Of a stretch of 64,000 nucleotides of DNA, positions 23,231 to 38,300 are shown one piece after another (the first letter of the stretch is position 1; every line of letters begins with the position of its first letter). The notes under the pieces were generated by a model that worked only from the letters and a program-made list of their open reading frames with translations, searched no databases and was not told the DNA's origin. This DNA comes from Drosophila miranda (lineage: Eukaryota; Arthropoda; Insecta; Diptera; Drosophilidae): positions 24,862,001 through 24,926,000 of the forward strand of contig NC_046676.1 in assembly GCF_003369915.1 (NCBI RefSeq). The letters are read 5' to 3'. Position numbers and translations under genes: made by a program.

Positions 23231-26200
23231 CCCCCCCATCATCCAGCTTGCCTTGGGGCAACAAGCTGAGCAGCCTTGCCCCATACTGCAGCACACTGCC
23301 GCACACAGAGAGAGAGTCAGATATAAGCTATATTTCTAATACGCCGTTTTGTGCCACATTGTGCTTGCTTATTTACAGTCAGCAATTGCAACAATTTACT
23401 TAGTGCAGCCAGACAAAATGGCGGCAATGCCAAGCCAACACATGTGCGTGTGTATGTGTGTGTGTGTGTTTGTGTGTGTGCAACCTTGCTGACAGCATTT
23501 GGTGCGTGCCATATAACTTGACAAGCTCATTTGTTGTAGTCACAAATGCAACAGCAACAGAAACAAAAACAGAAACAGCAACAGAAAACGATAGCAACGA
23601 TAGCGCTTTACTTCGCTTCGGTTCGCATATGCCAAGACAGCACAAAGCGAACATTTGTTTAAAATATTTATTTATTTACCAGCCCCAGACGGGCGGGCCT
23701 GGCAGGCAGGCAGGAAATGTCAACCGCCATTTGGCAGTGCTGAGGAGTTGAGAAAACAGCTAAAGCAGATCCAGATACCTCACTCCGATAGAAGATACGC
23801 GATATATAGTTATCCGATTTAGATCAAAATCACAGCTCACATCTTCTACCTAAATCGTAAAACCCTGTAGAAAGGGTATGACAACTGCATGGAGAACAAA
23901 CATATATGTATCTGTAGAGACAAAGAGAGAGAGAGAGAGAAATCTGCGCTATAAAGCACCTTGATAACAGCGCTCGTGTGGCACTGCCTGGCCCTGCCTC
24001 TGGCTGTGGCTCTGCCTCTACGGCCCATAAAGCGTTTTGTGGAAAACCAAAGTCCAAAAAGACGTTTCTTTTGTTTGCAGGGAAGGGTTAGCAGCGGTTC
24101 AGTTTAGATGAGCAATTTGTAGTCGCAATTTCACACAAATTATGCAGATACTAGAGTGACTCCTCCCCCTCCCCCTCCCACCAAAGCACCAAAGCACCAA
24201 CCACCAGACACGATTGCTGCTGCGGGTCTTTGTGGGCCATTTGTATGGAAATGTATTAATGTGCATTTATGTATGTATTTCCTATGCAAAATGTATGTAA
24301 GAGACACACACAGCAAAGAGATATGTATGTAGGGAAGCGAGAGTTGCCCATAAAATATGGAAGCAAAGATTGTGATAATAATCATATGTTAATTTCAAAT
24401 CAGCGCTGCCGAAAGATACACACATAAACATACTAATTTATGTGTGGTATGGAATGCCAATAGCGATGGAAAACATGACCAAAATAAGGGTCTGGGTTTC
24501 GGAAGAAAATGCCGGAGAGAGAAAAGCGAAAAGGAAAGCTTAAACTAAACTAGTGAAAGGGGGATTCACTAAAGGATCGGTATAAAAACAGATCTGTTCA
24601 TTAGCTTTGGGCCTGAGACTAGAATTCAGAGTAGCCGCGATTTGGTCGGAAATGGTTGGCCGTAATTGAATTAACACCTACATGCCGGGCCAAAACAGAG
24701 AACAACAACGAGGCAGCAGCAGCCCGAGATCGGTGGCAGATTCAACGTCAAGACACGACACAGTAGCAACAGACAGATAAACAAACAAACAAACAGACAG
24801 CCAGACAGACAGAGTGGCAGTCAAACGCGAACGAAGCTGATCAAGTGCAACTGCAGTGGAAAACACAATGCCACCCGACTCTGATTGGGGCAGGGACAGA
24901 GCAGAACAGATCAGAGCACACGGGGTACGATCCGTACGATTGCATGTCAAATCGTCAAGTCGAACACTGAAATCGTAGACCGAGGAGCGAAGATATATGA
25001 GCACATCAACGTGAATTAACAGACACGTTAAGAGATAGCCGATCTCCAAACACGAGACCGGAGAGGCAGTGCCTAGCTGCCGGCCTGCCACAGAAACAGA
25101 GAAACAGAGAGACAGAGAGACAGAGCGACACTGAACGCCAGACGAAAGACGAAAGACTCTAGAAACGAACCCAAGAAGAGCCAGTAGAAGCGGAAGTAGG
25201 GACACGATCTGATCTGAATCATGGGTGAGGAATTTAGTGTCCCCCATGCTACCCCCTTCTGCCGTCCTTCTAATCCACCGCTTGCATATGCACAGCAGAT
25301 CACAGATCACAAATGGAGGTAATATCTTTTATGGCCATATCGGGTTTCAGGCAGCCGCAGAGAGCGACAAAAATATTAGCGCGTCTCGGTGGCGGCAACC
25401 GGAGAATCGTCACCAACAGAACGGGCTGTGGATCAGTGTATCAGGCGGCGCCTGAAATGTTACCCCCCGGCACCTGTGCGACGACCCATAACTCCAACCC
25501 CCCTCCTCCTCCTCCTATGATATTTTTTCTTTTCACAAGATATTCGAAAATATTCAAACAATTCGCATTTGTTTGCTAATCAATAAATTTGCCTGTGAAA
25601 ACCATTTTGATGATTTGAATCAAACGGAACTACTCGTAGAATCGCCGGAGGAGTGGGGAGAGCGGGATGAGGGGCATACCGCAGCTGAGATACCCTTCAC
25701 GAAACATTCAGATTGGAAGGATAGTTTTTGCTGTTCTAAGGGATTTAATTAAGATTATCCGAATCTCATGGGGAATACCTTTAGGTACCTCCTTCTTCCC
25801 ACCATGCTCTTTGGCAAAATAATCTCATTGGCAGACGAGACTTGTTTTCCCTGGCGACTGTCATTGGCTAAGGGTAGGGGTGGAGGGGAGTTTCTTCTAA
25901 GAATTTTGAAGTCGTTCCTCTGGCTTTTTCGATATTGTCATTAAACAAATGTGCCAAAAGCGGCGCCGATACAGAAATAATAACAACAAATAACAGCCAG
26001 CGGCAGTGGCAGTAACAAAAACAACAAATTTCGGGTTTCGCACGTCACTCGCTGGAATTCCCGTAAATCGTGTGCTCAAAATGTTTGGTTGTTTTCTTGG
26101 GCTCTGTTTTTTGGCTCCCCCCTCCCAACCCAACCCCTTCCCACATTTTGAGGTGGTTTTTTTTGTTTCTAAAAATTGTTTACAGCTATACAGCAGAGGC

Positions 26201-29200
26201 CTTAATGGTTGTTGTTGTTGCTGCTTCTGCTGCTGCGGTCATCTTCGATCAATAAATCCGGTTTTCAAACTAAAACGGAGAGCGAGAGGGACAGGGACAG
26301 GGAAAGAGGCCACAAATATTTCGTATACGTAGTTTTTTTGATTAACTTTCGCCTAAATAATTGCACAATAAAAATTGTTTGGAATTTCTGTTAATTTTTT
26401 ATTTTTTGCTCTGCTCAAAGTTTGACTTTGGATTGGACGTAGCTATATACATATATAGTGGATCTGCATATCTGCGGCCTAGGGGGCAATGTCTGTGTAT
26501 CAATTAATGTTCTGCTGTCTCGGGCTATTTATAGATTTTGTGGTAAATTTGCTAATAATACTCAAATTTCAGCGAGGCAGCACCCACACCCGCACCCGCA
26601 CCCTGAAGCCTTGGGTCTGCACCGTCCCCAATGTGCAGTTGGAAATAATAAAAATCATGCCACATGATCCATGATTCATGGCAAAACTCTGCATGATATT
26701 CATCTGAATAGTAAATGTGCTCGAATATGAATATTTTGGCCAGGAATCGGCGGATCTGCTGCAAATAAGGCCTTGAATGGATGCTGCTAATGCTGATTGG
26801 CCGGGCAGTCCACGGGCAATCAGCATACAGATCAATATGTTCACAGATCCATAGATGGAAATCCGCGAATATGAGTTCCAATCAATCGAGTGATAGCTCC
26901 TTTTGGTAGCGCCAGCCAATCAAACTGATTTTTGAAAAACGATGTCAAATTTAAGGTCTTAATTTCGAAGCCAATAAAACGGGGTTAACAAGGCTTAATC
27001 AATCAATCCATAAATTGTTTTCACTTCATTCTCCCATAGAAAAGCCATTTGTCATGGGAGAAATCCCGTTTAATTAAAGTACGATATATGATGTGTGACT
27101 TTTATGGAGTACTTATTCCGGCACATTTGGGGGTTCGGTTCGCAGTGCTTCGACCGCTATTAAAATCGCATTACCATTGCCCCATTGCGAGAGAAACTCC
27201 CTGCTCCAAGAACAGAGTATGTTCCAGAAAGTCATTCTGATGCAAAGATGGCAGAAACGGGGACCGGTTGGAGGTCTTCACTGTGGTCCTTGCACTCAGC
27301 TCTTTTCTCTTGCTATGGGATGGGCCACATCGATGAGGATGATGATGGTGATGGCTAATAGCTTTGTTAGCTCTTGTCTGTACGTTTGTCTGGATTGTGA
27401 CTTTATTATGTCGTTCGATGCATTCATTCATTCCATTCCCATTCGCAATCCCATTCCCCTCTGCTCCTGACATATAAAATTCGTTGACTTTTGTGGCTGT
27501 TGTTGGGCTGGCCCATTGTCTTGGGCAATCGTCATCGACTTAAGGCTGGGTATGGGTTTGGGTCTGCGTTTGGGCCTGGTCCTCATCTGGAGCTCAAGCT
27601 CGAGCTGGGACTTGGGCTATGGATGAAACTGCAGTTGTAATCATTTCCCCCAACCTTCAGTGTGGTTTCGGTTTCGAATCCGTCTGCCTGTCATGTGAAT
27701 TTGTCCCAAATAGAGTTGAAAACTTGAACGAGTCTTGCCCCGAAGGCCTGCCATTTGACAAATGTGCGTTTTTAGCCATCTCATTGTTGTGGCAAACACA
27801 GACCTCGATATGCAAATACATTAAAATTAGTTGCCAGGCAACCAACAACCGACAAACCCCAGCACGATCCGAATCAAAGTCTAAGCTGGAGATGGAGTCG
27901 GAGTTGTAGCTGGGAGTCGTGTCTTGTATCCGCGCTCTTATGGTATTTGCCTGTTTCGCTAAAGAGTTTCTTGGCTCTGCTTTGGCGTCATTTGAATGGG
28001 GGATTACGACTGATCTCTCAGCCTTAATGGTTATGCTTTCAATGCTGATGTGGCCGCTGATGTTGTAAGAGGAGCCAGTGCATTCCGCTGTTAATTGAAT
28101 TAAGTCGGCGACATGGTCCACTCCGAGAGTAATTGGCAGGAGGTAGTCCACAGCAGGGCCACAGCCAACTTGCACTTCTAGCGGAGCTTTTAAAGTGGAA
28201 CCTGCGATGGAGAGTGTGATAAGCCATCGGCCTGTCTTGGCTCTCGGCTCCCGGGGGCCGGGCCCTTCTCGTCCAGCGACTACCTACCGCGCATTATTGG
28301 GGTCCCCGTCTAGACGCCGTCTGCGTGCCATGCGTAACGCAACCCTTTCCGGTGAAGACCCAGACTCAGAGCTACACCAATTTGTTGCCTGCTGCCTGGT
28401 CCCCTTCAAGTGCAATGCAACCCCTGAGCCATGGTGGAGTTCGCTTAATTGCTCTGGCCTTGCCGCTGGACGCCATGTCGGAACCATTAGAAATCGCAGT
28501 CGGGAGGACAAAGTGTATAATCACTGGCCGTGGAGGCACTCTTAGCACTCTCAGCCGTCAGCTCTCAGCCCTCAGCAGTCGGCCCTCAGCCATTTTAATT
28601 GGCACGACATCGTCAAAGTCTGGGGGCATGCAATGCCGCCGCCGGACGCTAAATTATACACATTACCGAACAGAGAACAGAGAACCAAGATCTAAGCTCG
28701 ACTTCTCATTAAATGGCTCTCGCTAATTCTCACTATTGCCACACTAGGAGTACCTATTTATAGCCCCAACCTTAGGCACAGCTGCCGTCAAAGTGGCGTA
28801 GTTTTTTTTTTTGCTCTTGACAATTTCCCAATCGACCAAGCGACCAACACTCGTCACTCGATCGCACATTAACCCCAGCCAGTCGCTCGACTGATTTGGC
28901 AATTCAGAAACTGCGTACGCCGCATGGCACAGCACACATGTGGCACGATCATCATCAGCCGCGGCAGCAGCAGCAACATCATCTTTATGAGCCTGAACAA
29001 TGAACCCACACGATAAGCCGAAAGCAAAGCAAAGCTCGACAGCGATCCACAGCGATCTCCAATCCAATTGAAATCAACTTCAGCTTCAATGTTCTTTAAG
29101 AACTGTATTTAAAATGGAATAATGTTTCTTGAACGAGGGGAAATCACTTTGACATTGAAGTTGGATACGAACACGAGCATTACATAATGCCGCAGAACCA

Positions 29201-31017
29201 GAAGTTATCTTCCCGTTGGTTGACTAATGAATGTATGAGTTGTGCATTTTCCAACGTACTACAGCGTCTATTGTATAGGTAGTTGCAACTTCTGTGCTGT
29301 TCGAGGATTGTCCTTGTCAACTGCGTGAACCGCTTGACAAATTGCAGCTAATCAACGGTCAACGGGAACAAGAACAGCGGCGTATCTCGGTGCTCCGCTC
29401 CGATCCGATCCGGTCCAATGGGCACGTATTCGGTGATCGGCGTTGCCGTTGCTGCATTTGTGTGTTTTTGTGTACGACATCTTATCAATTGCAGAAATTA
29501 ACATATTATTCAGAGCTTTATATAGTCATATATATACATATGTATATATGTACACTCGTACTCTTATCAGTCGTTTAGTTGTGTGTGCATGTGTGTCTGT
29601 GTGTCTGTGTGTGTGACCAATGCCTTAGAATAAGAAGGGTATATAGAGTTTAGAGATGATCGATTTCGCTTTCTCTCTACAACTGCCTCAATGGTATACC
29701 CAAGTCGATCTTTTTTTCCTACATCCTCGGTATTTGTTCGCTTCACTTACATTTGATAGGTCAAGCACCCACCTATTTGGGCATATTTTTCTCCCACTCG
29801 GCTCGATCGATCGATGCTTTGAGCTATGTGATCGGGGACTGCTGCGTTGGATTGGTGGGATTAAATGATACATGGAGCTCTATGGCCATAGAGAGATTTG
29901 CATCCGCGTTGGGTTCGGTTTGGTTCAGCGTTTGACTGGCGCCACTTTGAAGCTGCCAGAAGTCAATAAAGTGCCAACAGAGAAACTGAAAGAAAACCAA
30001 AAATCTTTGGCCAATTCGATGGCTGTAACTGGTTGGTTGATGGTCGGTTGTTCAAGACAAATAATAAAAAATTATGCGGCTACAGAAACAGCAACAGCAA
30101 TCGAAATTAATTATAACTCAAACAAGCATTACAATATTCCGTAGCTGGCGCCAGCCAGTCAAAGATCATTAACATTTTTATGATCCCCGACACCCGAACA
30201 AAGAGCCACCACACATAAGGCTGATATCTGTTGTTACCTGTACACCCGACAGCCGGCAGCCATAAGATACACAGATACAGATACAGACACGGACAGAACG
30301 CACCCATAAATCGCAAAACTAATAATGTCCAAGTTGTCTTAACACCTCTTGATAGACGGGGAAGGACAGGGGCGGGCCGGAGGCTGCGCTGATGATTCGC
30401 AGAATTCGTATGTCGGTGAAAGAACGAACCCATGGGCTAGCTTCGAGCGATTCGGGCAGAGATATCTATACCTCTATCTCTGTGGACATCATCTCATGTT
30501 CTGAGTACAGACTGGTGTCGTAAAACCCAAAACGAAATGATTTGTTGACCAAATTTCACTCAAGGGCGGCAAGTGCAAAGTCTCTAGGTCAGACCAGAGC
30601 CGCGGGAACAGTTGTGGCACGCACACAGACACAGCACAGCCTGCCACGGATTCTAAATTTAATCGGAACAAACAACAAAGTTGTATTTGTAGGTACAAAG
30701 TGGTACTCGTGCAACAAAGCACCTGCTCAATATCCAAACAATTATATTTTGACTCGCTTGCTGTTATTTTTAATCTAACCGGCTTGATTGTGATCTTTCA
30801 TTTCTCATTTCGCCCCCGAAAACAATATATTTCCTCCAGTCATAATTCACCGGAGCAAGTGCAACCACAACAGCAACAGCAAAAGCAACAAACGGATAGA
30901 GCAACAACGGATTCGCAGGAATCGCCGCGGGGAAACAACAACCACACCCCTCAAGGAAGACCATTGGAGAGTGGAAACCTAATAGAGATTTCTGAAGAAC
31001 TCGATCGAATTGTGAAA

Positions 31018-34000
31018 ATGTGTTGCAAATCAAGCGGCAAGTGGAAACCTTGTGGCCCGTCTCCATCTCCATCTCCCAATAGACAGCAGCAGCAGCTGCC
31101 GCCAGAATCAGCATCCAAATTGAGTCGGCAAACACATTGGAGAACATTCCGCGTTCCTATTCTAGTACTGATCCTGCTCTCGATGCTCCTCCAACTGCAG
31201 ACGGCTGCCGCCGGAGTCGGGGATAGTCTCCATGGTGAGTGCTCTCATGATCGTGGCGATCGATCGATTTAATGTATTGTAAATACTCGTACTCGTTCTT
31301 GTAATCGTACGCGAACGCGTTGTGCGTGTGTAAGATATCACTTAAGAATGATTACTTGATGGCCTGATGGGAGCGTGAAGCGATCATTTGATATTTACGC
31401 ACTATTTTCTTATATAATGGGAACTGTCTTATCTGTGGGAACTGGATTCAATTTACGCCCTCTATAAAACCGCTTCCATATAGGACATTTTGATTTCTCT
31501 ATTAATGATCCTTGTTGCGATGCACGTGAAGACATGAATCGAGGACCCAAAACTAATTTTGTCGTTGGCAATCTTCTGGCCATAAGCTCCATTTCAAATC
31601 TGATCGTAAAACTCCGAGACTGAAATTGAAGCTGAAACCGAAACCTCATCCACCTCGAGAGAGCTCAACACATTCTTCCCGAACTTAAAAATATTATTAA
31701 AATATTTCCAAGAGTTCCTCCTCAGCAGTCCCTCTCTCCAGACTTAGTTATGTGTTATGGCTATGATTCATGGATTTTAACTGCTTTTAGCTGTTTTTTA
31801 CGAGCTTATAACAGCTTTGGCTGCCAGCAAGCAGCTGGCACCTGGAACGATTATACTCGCTGATCGCATCGGCTTAGTTACTCCGATCACTTTTCCAGGG
31901 AACTTCAAGCAATTGTGTCACTGAGTCATCATTAGCATTGTGACATTGTGATCGACTTTGGAGGGTTGTACTTTCGCTGGGTGCTGCCCTTAATCGGCTG
32001 TACTTTGTCTGAAAATAGTTGTTGGTCTAACTGATCTCTCTCTCGTTCTCGCTCTCCTGTTGTTAGGCGCACGCTCCCCTGAACACGTGCCGCCTCCACT
32101 CCCCACGGTCTCTTCCCGTTGTGGCTGGCGCCTAATCTGCGAACTGTGATTAATTAGCGAACGGCGCCGACGACGCCAGCCGCTGAGGGGGAGGTGGAGG
32201 GGAGGGTTTTGCGGGAGCAGCTACCGCTCTATTCTCGGCTTCTAAAATATTTTTGAGTGGACTTTTTTTATGGGGTTTCGAGTGTGTTAAATAAAATAAA
32301 AAATCGCATAAATTAGATATATTGCAGTGCCGATAGATCGGGTTACTTGAGCCAAGTTCATTAACTGTTCTGTCCCCCAGCGACGGAACGGAACGATAAC
32401 GATGAAGCGACGAGAAGAGAAAGGAATATAGAAAGTCCCCGGCGGCAAACGAGAAATTGTTCTGGTTGTTGAGGGGAAATATTCCACTTGATTTGTTTAT
32501 GAAAGGGTGAGGGTTTAGGGATGATGTGTGCGGTAAGGGATCCAAACAGCAGGACACAATCGTATAGCAGGAAAGAGAAGAAATACATGGCAATCCACAG
32601 GTCCATAATCAAAGGTTTTCCTTTCCCTCGACGCAGAACCCCAAACAAACAAGGGAACAAATTATATAGATTGCACAATGGCAAGGGGGAAGCGGGGGAT
32701 CAAGCAGTGGATAAGTCCTAAAGCCGCCCACTAAGCGCAGCAGCAGATGAAAAAAAGGTTGCTCAAATGCATGCTCTCTCCCTCCCTCAGTTGTAGCGCC
32801 AGCGTCTTCATTTATCACTGCACACAAAAGAGAGAAAGGGAAGGAGAGTGGCTGCTTGCATTTCTGTGTGTGTGCGTTTATCAGCACATTGCAGGTGGTC
32901 TCTCCTCCTCCTCCTTCACCAATACAAAAAGAACAAGAATTCGGTCTGGGGCTCGGGTCACCTCGTCTCCCTCTCTCACTCTCTGTGGTTTCCGTTTGCC
33001 TCTTTCACTGCTGCTGCTCTGTTGTTGTTCTGGAACATGTTTCGACATGCACTGCTTGGTCAAGGTGTATTCATACAAAGGTGAGGCATCAATCCAGAGG
33101 ACTCTCAGTAGTCGTAAGCAAACAGACAAAGACAATACTAAGAACGATTCGAATTCCCCACCCTGTATAAGTGGACCATTTGACTTGGCGCCGGCGGTAG
33201 ATCAGCAGGTAGCGGCACAGGCAGAGGAAGCCGAGCCCCAAAAGGTAAAATAAACAAAGAAGCATGCATTCACTCTCACACAGCTACTCCGATAAGTGCC
33301 CTAATCTCTTTGACCTGCACGCTGATGGGGGATAGGGGAAGGGGTTCATTCTTCATTTTGGGTCACGTGCTCGGATACCATCTCTCCGTCAGTGGGCGAT
33401 TTCCGGCGATTCTCGTTGCGTGTTTGTGCATGAATGAATAATCTGTGTGTGTTTGCCGAGTATTATTACGTCAAGAGGCAGGAAATGGTGGAGACGGGCG
33501 ATTTACGATCCCCCGATAAGCCCAACTCTCACTATCTTAATCACTAATAAAAAATGTATTTCCCATTTCAGGCGATCTTCTGTCCTGCTCGGTCGAGGGA
33601 GAGGAGGTTCTGACGGGTATCCAGAATTCCAAGTGCTTTAAGTGCATCTGCCAGGTAAGTTTCGGAGGTAGTACCAGTTCCAGAGCGTCCCTTCGTATCC
33701 CCAGCCCAAATCTGGGCGGCTCTTGGGATCCTTGCCAAGACTTGGACTAGGACTTGTCCTTTGGCCTCGATAAAAAGTCACTTAAAGTGGAATGAAGTGA
33801 AATAACATAACATGGCCAGCACGGCCTCAGTCCTGAAATAAATCTCATGTACTGTCCTGTCCTGTTCTGCCCTGTCTGGCTCTCTACATGAGGTGACGCC
33901 AGTGTCCAGCCAGCAGGACATCCACACGCAGACACATTTCATTGAAATAGAATCCTTAGCTGCCTGCCAAAATGAAAATTCAGAAAATATTTTAAATATC

Positions 34001-35241
34001 TGTGTACATGGGACTGTCCGTTTGTCCACCAGAGGAGAGGAGACAGACACACCATACATATGTGTGTGTGCCAGCTGTCTTTTTATGGAGGGGCCGGCTG
34101 AAGTTATTTCTCGAAGAAGTGCAGGAGTTGTAGATCTGGCCGGAACCGGAAAAAAATGTTCGACTCGGTTTGCATTTGTTTGGCTTCACCTTCTTCTTCT
34201 CTCTGGCTCACTCTCGCTCTACGGATCTCCCCCTCTCTCTCTATCTCCTTCGCTCTCGCCTTTGAGTTTTTATGATCCAAGGTCGTCAAACGGGTTTCGA
34301 CGCTACATGACAATCGTTAACCACAGCGTAGGACGGGTATGGATGGTATGGGTAGAGCTAGAGGTAGTATGGCTTAGCGATCGTTTGACAAACACTTGGA
34401 GCCGGTACCGACGGGCTTCGATCCCGGGTCTCCGCCACTCTTCCAGCCCCGCTTCCGTTCCCGGCTTGAGCTTCGTGTCGTCATTAAGCAAGCGCGTGCT
34501 CATTTGCGGGAGGGGGGAGGTAGGCCTTGTCAGGGTTGCCAGATAGCTGCAAGTGGGTCTGCCTGCCGCTAATTTAACGCTAAGCGCTGCTAAACGCCGC
34601 TGCTCCAATTTGACCGACAGACGCCGCCGCCGCTGCCGCTGCCGTCGAAGCTGGCGCCGATCATTCCGATCGATCCCATCCGATCGGGAGCTGCTCCGCT
34701 TCGCTTCGTCCGACCGACCCACCGATCGATTGATCGTCGAAGCTCTTTCGCTCCGGGCTAAGCTTCGTGGTGATTATTATTTCCACTGTCGCTGCCGTCG
34801 TCGTCGTCAAGTGGGCGTAACCGAAATTAAAAAGCAGCAGAAAACACAATGCTGGCGCCACCTTACTGGGAAGGCGCCATGACCAGCCTGCCGTCCCACT
34901 CTAGCGCGGCGGCCCATGCTGCATCTCTGTCGCTCTGATCGTTCGACAGTCGATACTCTCTGTTGCGTCGGCGCGCAGCTCATTAAAAGTTCATGAAATC
35001 GAATTGAATTTTTGTGTTCGTTTGAGCCTCTCTTAAGTCTTCACGTCTCGCTTCGTCTCGTCTCTCTCCCCATCAGAAGCTCTCTTGCTCCCTCCACCAT
35101 TCTTTTAGGGCTGCCAAAAAAGTTCCTCAATGAAGTGTGCAAAGCCTTCAGCTGTAATTTGGGGGAATCACCCATAAACCCGATACTTTATGGCAGCGCG
35201 ACTGTACCCGTACTCCGCTCATTCGTGCGAATACTCATGGT

Positions 35242-35310
<69 letters not shown>

Positions 35311-38300
35311 GAACTGTTACGACTGGCGTTTATTGTCTAAAATATATTAGTATACAAACCTACATATGTATGTATTCTCATTGAATGTATACATAGATAC
35401 TCGAATATGGAAAGCTTATCCCGTCAAGGACAATCAAAGAAATTGTCTCTCAGACAGTCTCTGACTCCCGCGTCAACAAATTTTTGGTTTTATTCATTTA
35501 TTATGCTGAATCCGCTGAATTGCTTTCCTTTGCTAATGGTTTATGATTTTAACAGTTTTCCTCACCCCACCCACTACCTCACACTGCCGCCCACTCAGGA
35601 TGATTTTCTCTCGAGAACTGTTCACGATAGATATTTTCGTGAATGCTGCATGACTCTTGATTAATATTAATGAAGGATTTATGATCAGGAAATGGAAATC
35701 ATCGGAGGATTATGCTACGAAGAAAGATTGAATTAGTAGATTGTGACTATCAATATATTGCATTCCGCATGAGGCAGCAGGAAGCAGGCAGCAGAGCAGG
35801 CATTCTATTCTTGATTTGTGCAAGTATTTCAATTATTTCGTTTTAGTTTAAGCCATGAATATGGAATACAATGTAGAATAGTAGAGCACGTGAAAACCAG
35901 ATCTGGCCAAATATTCAGGTCTGCCAACTCCTTTCTTGCATATTCCATTTGAATTCCATTCGATTCCGAGTTCAATTCCACATCCAATTCGAGCCATAGC
36001 CCCACAAGTGACAAAATACACATGACCATAAAACCACAAGACTGTCATTACCATATTCACTCCGTGTCTAAAGAGACTGAGACTCTAACCTGGCCAAGTT
36101 TGCCGGCCAAACGTTTGCCGTTTGCGCCAAGAAGGAGATGGAGAGCGAGAGGGGCAGCAACAGAAACAGAGACGACGCAGAAGGAGAGGAAGACGAGGAC
36201 GGTGTTAAAACTGATCATGTTTTGTCAAACGCAAGGTCGTTAGAGGCCGTTTGCAAATGTGGTTCTGCCACTGTGGCACAGATAGATACACACACACACG
36301 CTGCCGCTGGGCAACAACCATTCTACTTAGCCATCGCTTGGGTTGCCATCGTGGCGCCTCTCTCGCGGACCGGAGCTGGGCACAAATGTGCTTTAACTTT
36401 CATGTTGTCTGAACATTTTTCCATACCGGTTCCAGATTAGAAAGAAAGAATTCCAAAGCATAAACAGCTGGATGGAGATGGGGATAGGAGAGGGGTAATG
36501 GCTAATGGAGAATACGAAGGGGAAGAGTGTACTCTGTGGACAATTCCATGTCGTTGCCAGATTTCGAGAACTTTTGAGCTTTGATCCGAGAGACAGAAAG
36601 CGATTAAGGTGATATTCAATTCCATTTTATGGGTGCCACAAAACAGAGAGAATGCCATACTAAAGTGGCATTAAAATTCCAACTAGCAACTGCCATTAAA
36701 TCTAATACGATGATAAACATCTCCCCTCCGCTCAGACACCCATCGAATTTTCATTTTCATAACAATTGCAAATGTTGCTCGTTGCAGTTTCCCCCCCTAT
36801 CCAAATTGAGATCCAATCTGGTTTCGTTGCACTAAATTATTCACACAGATTCACATACACAGACACACACAGTATACGAATGCACAGTGAAAACCCTCTC
36901 GAGACACCCAGACATTGTTCGGAGCAACTGCATACAAATTAGTGAAATATTTTGCCTGTTTTTGGTCGACATCTATCTAGATTTATAGATACATTTACAA
37001 TTAGCGGCGGCCCCAGCAGCCGCAGCCGCAGCCGCAGCTTCAGCTCCGACTCGACTCGGGCCCGGACTGGGTCTGGCTTTAACCTGTCACAGTTACAGCC
37101 ACCAGTCGGAGCCACCAGCTGCGCACAAGGGTTAAAGGCAATTGCATAAGCCTGGCAAGTTGCAACAATTTGACTTATAATCGACATCAATTCTAATGGG
37201 CCGCGTTGCAGCTGTCAGCATGTCGTTAACGAGCAGCAGCAAAAACTCCAGATACATAGATACACCTATGCACCAATAGATACGAGTGCTCTCGTGGCCA
37301 TAGGCCATACGATTCGACAAGCCAAATGGTGTGACCAAAGGTGGTGGGCAGGGGATTGGGATTGGGAATCAGCTAACGAGTTGGGCAGCTTTAGGGATAA
37401 ATTACCGGAGAATAAATCATCCGAATCCGCGAGAAACACTCTGCATAATCCCAGTAGAACCCCGTTTCCCCAATCCGAGACAAAGTCAAGGCAATCGACA
37501 CGCCCCTGTCTGGATTTGCTAGCGTAAATTACAGCGGAGGCTGGCTGACTGGCTGGCTCTGGCTCCCCGAAGGTCAGAGTGCACAGCTTCATTGAGCAAT
37601 TGCAAATGGCAGGCAGCTGTTGGGGTATAAATCAGTCCAGAGAGAGGGTTCGAGATGCAAATCATACGCTTAGCGACTCTGAAAGTCATCTCTTACTCGT
37701 GAAAATTGCGCACACGTCATATGGGATCGTCCTCCCTAGTTCTAGAGCCACCACATTAATTGCGTGTCTCCACATTTGTCTCCACAGAACGGCTTTGTGA
37801 ACTGCGCCAAGAGCTGTCCGGCCATCGACGATTGCTACTTGCTGGAGTCCAAGCTGGAGTCGAGCGACCCTTGTTGTCGCAAGTGTAAAGGTAAGTCCCC
37901 GCAGAGAGAAGAGGCTACAGAAGGGAGTCTTTGATCGGAGATTTCTTTGCACAATAGGTTGCATCTTTCGAGGGCTGCCTTATGAGAGTGGCGCCGAGTG
38001 GAGCGACCCGGAGGATCCCTGCAAAACGTACAAGTGCATCGCCAGTGTTGTCACCGAGACAATACAGAAGTGTTATTCACAGTGCGACGACAACCAGCTA
38101 CAGGCACCGCGCCCTGGCGAGTGCTGTCCTTCCTGTCAGGGTAAGTCCTTACCTAACATCACACATGAAATCACTCCGATCCGATTCGAGCCGAGCGATT
38201 CCAGTCCCCAGTCTGAGTGTCAGAGCGTCAACATCACTCACTAAAATTAGCTGCAGCCTCAGACTAATGCCTTATAATCGGCAGACAATAGAGAGCCGGA

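Larger units (their letters stand above)
16942..31017. other. Long non-coding tract, probable cv-2 5' leader exons and regulatory DNA
   Basis: No open frame has convincing composition, domains or splice phase. It is rich in simple sequence: TG at 19040-19075, CT at 21093-21113 and 23211-23230, and GTGT near 23455-23480. A purine-rich, CG-containing stretch around 17450-17680 contains a TCAGTT initiator-like site (17527-17532) and could be a distal cv-2 promoter with a non-coding first exon. The CAACAG-rich run near 30850-30910 is probably cv-2 leader just before the start codon. These assignments are inference. Confidence 0.35.

Noticed and set aside
34350-34440. tRNA-like stretch with GGGCTTCGATCCC (B-box-like) and TGGCTTAGCG (A-box-like)
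   Set aside because: The T-arm does not pair around a TTC loop in the right register, and the sequence before the A-box has no complement at the 3' end to make an acceptor stem.
36022-36440. Frames of 70-100 codons in cv-2 intron 2
   Set aside because: Low-complexity Arg/Glu composition, no splice partners and no domain.
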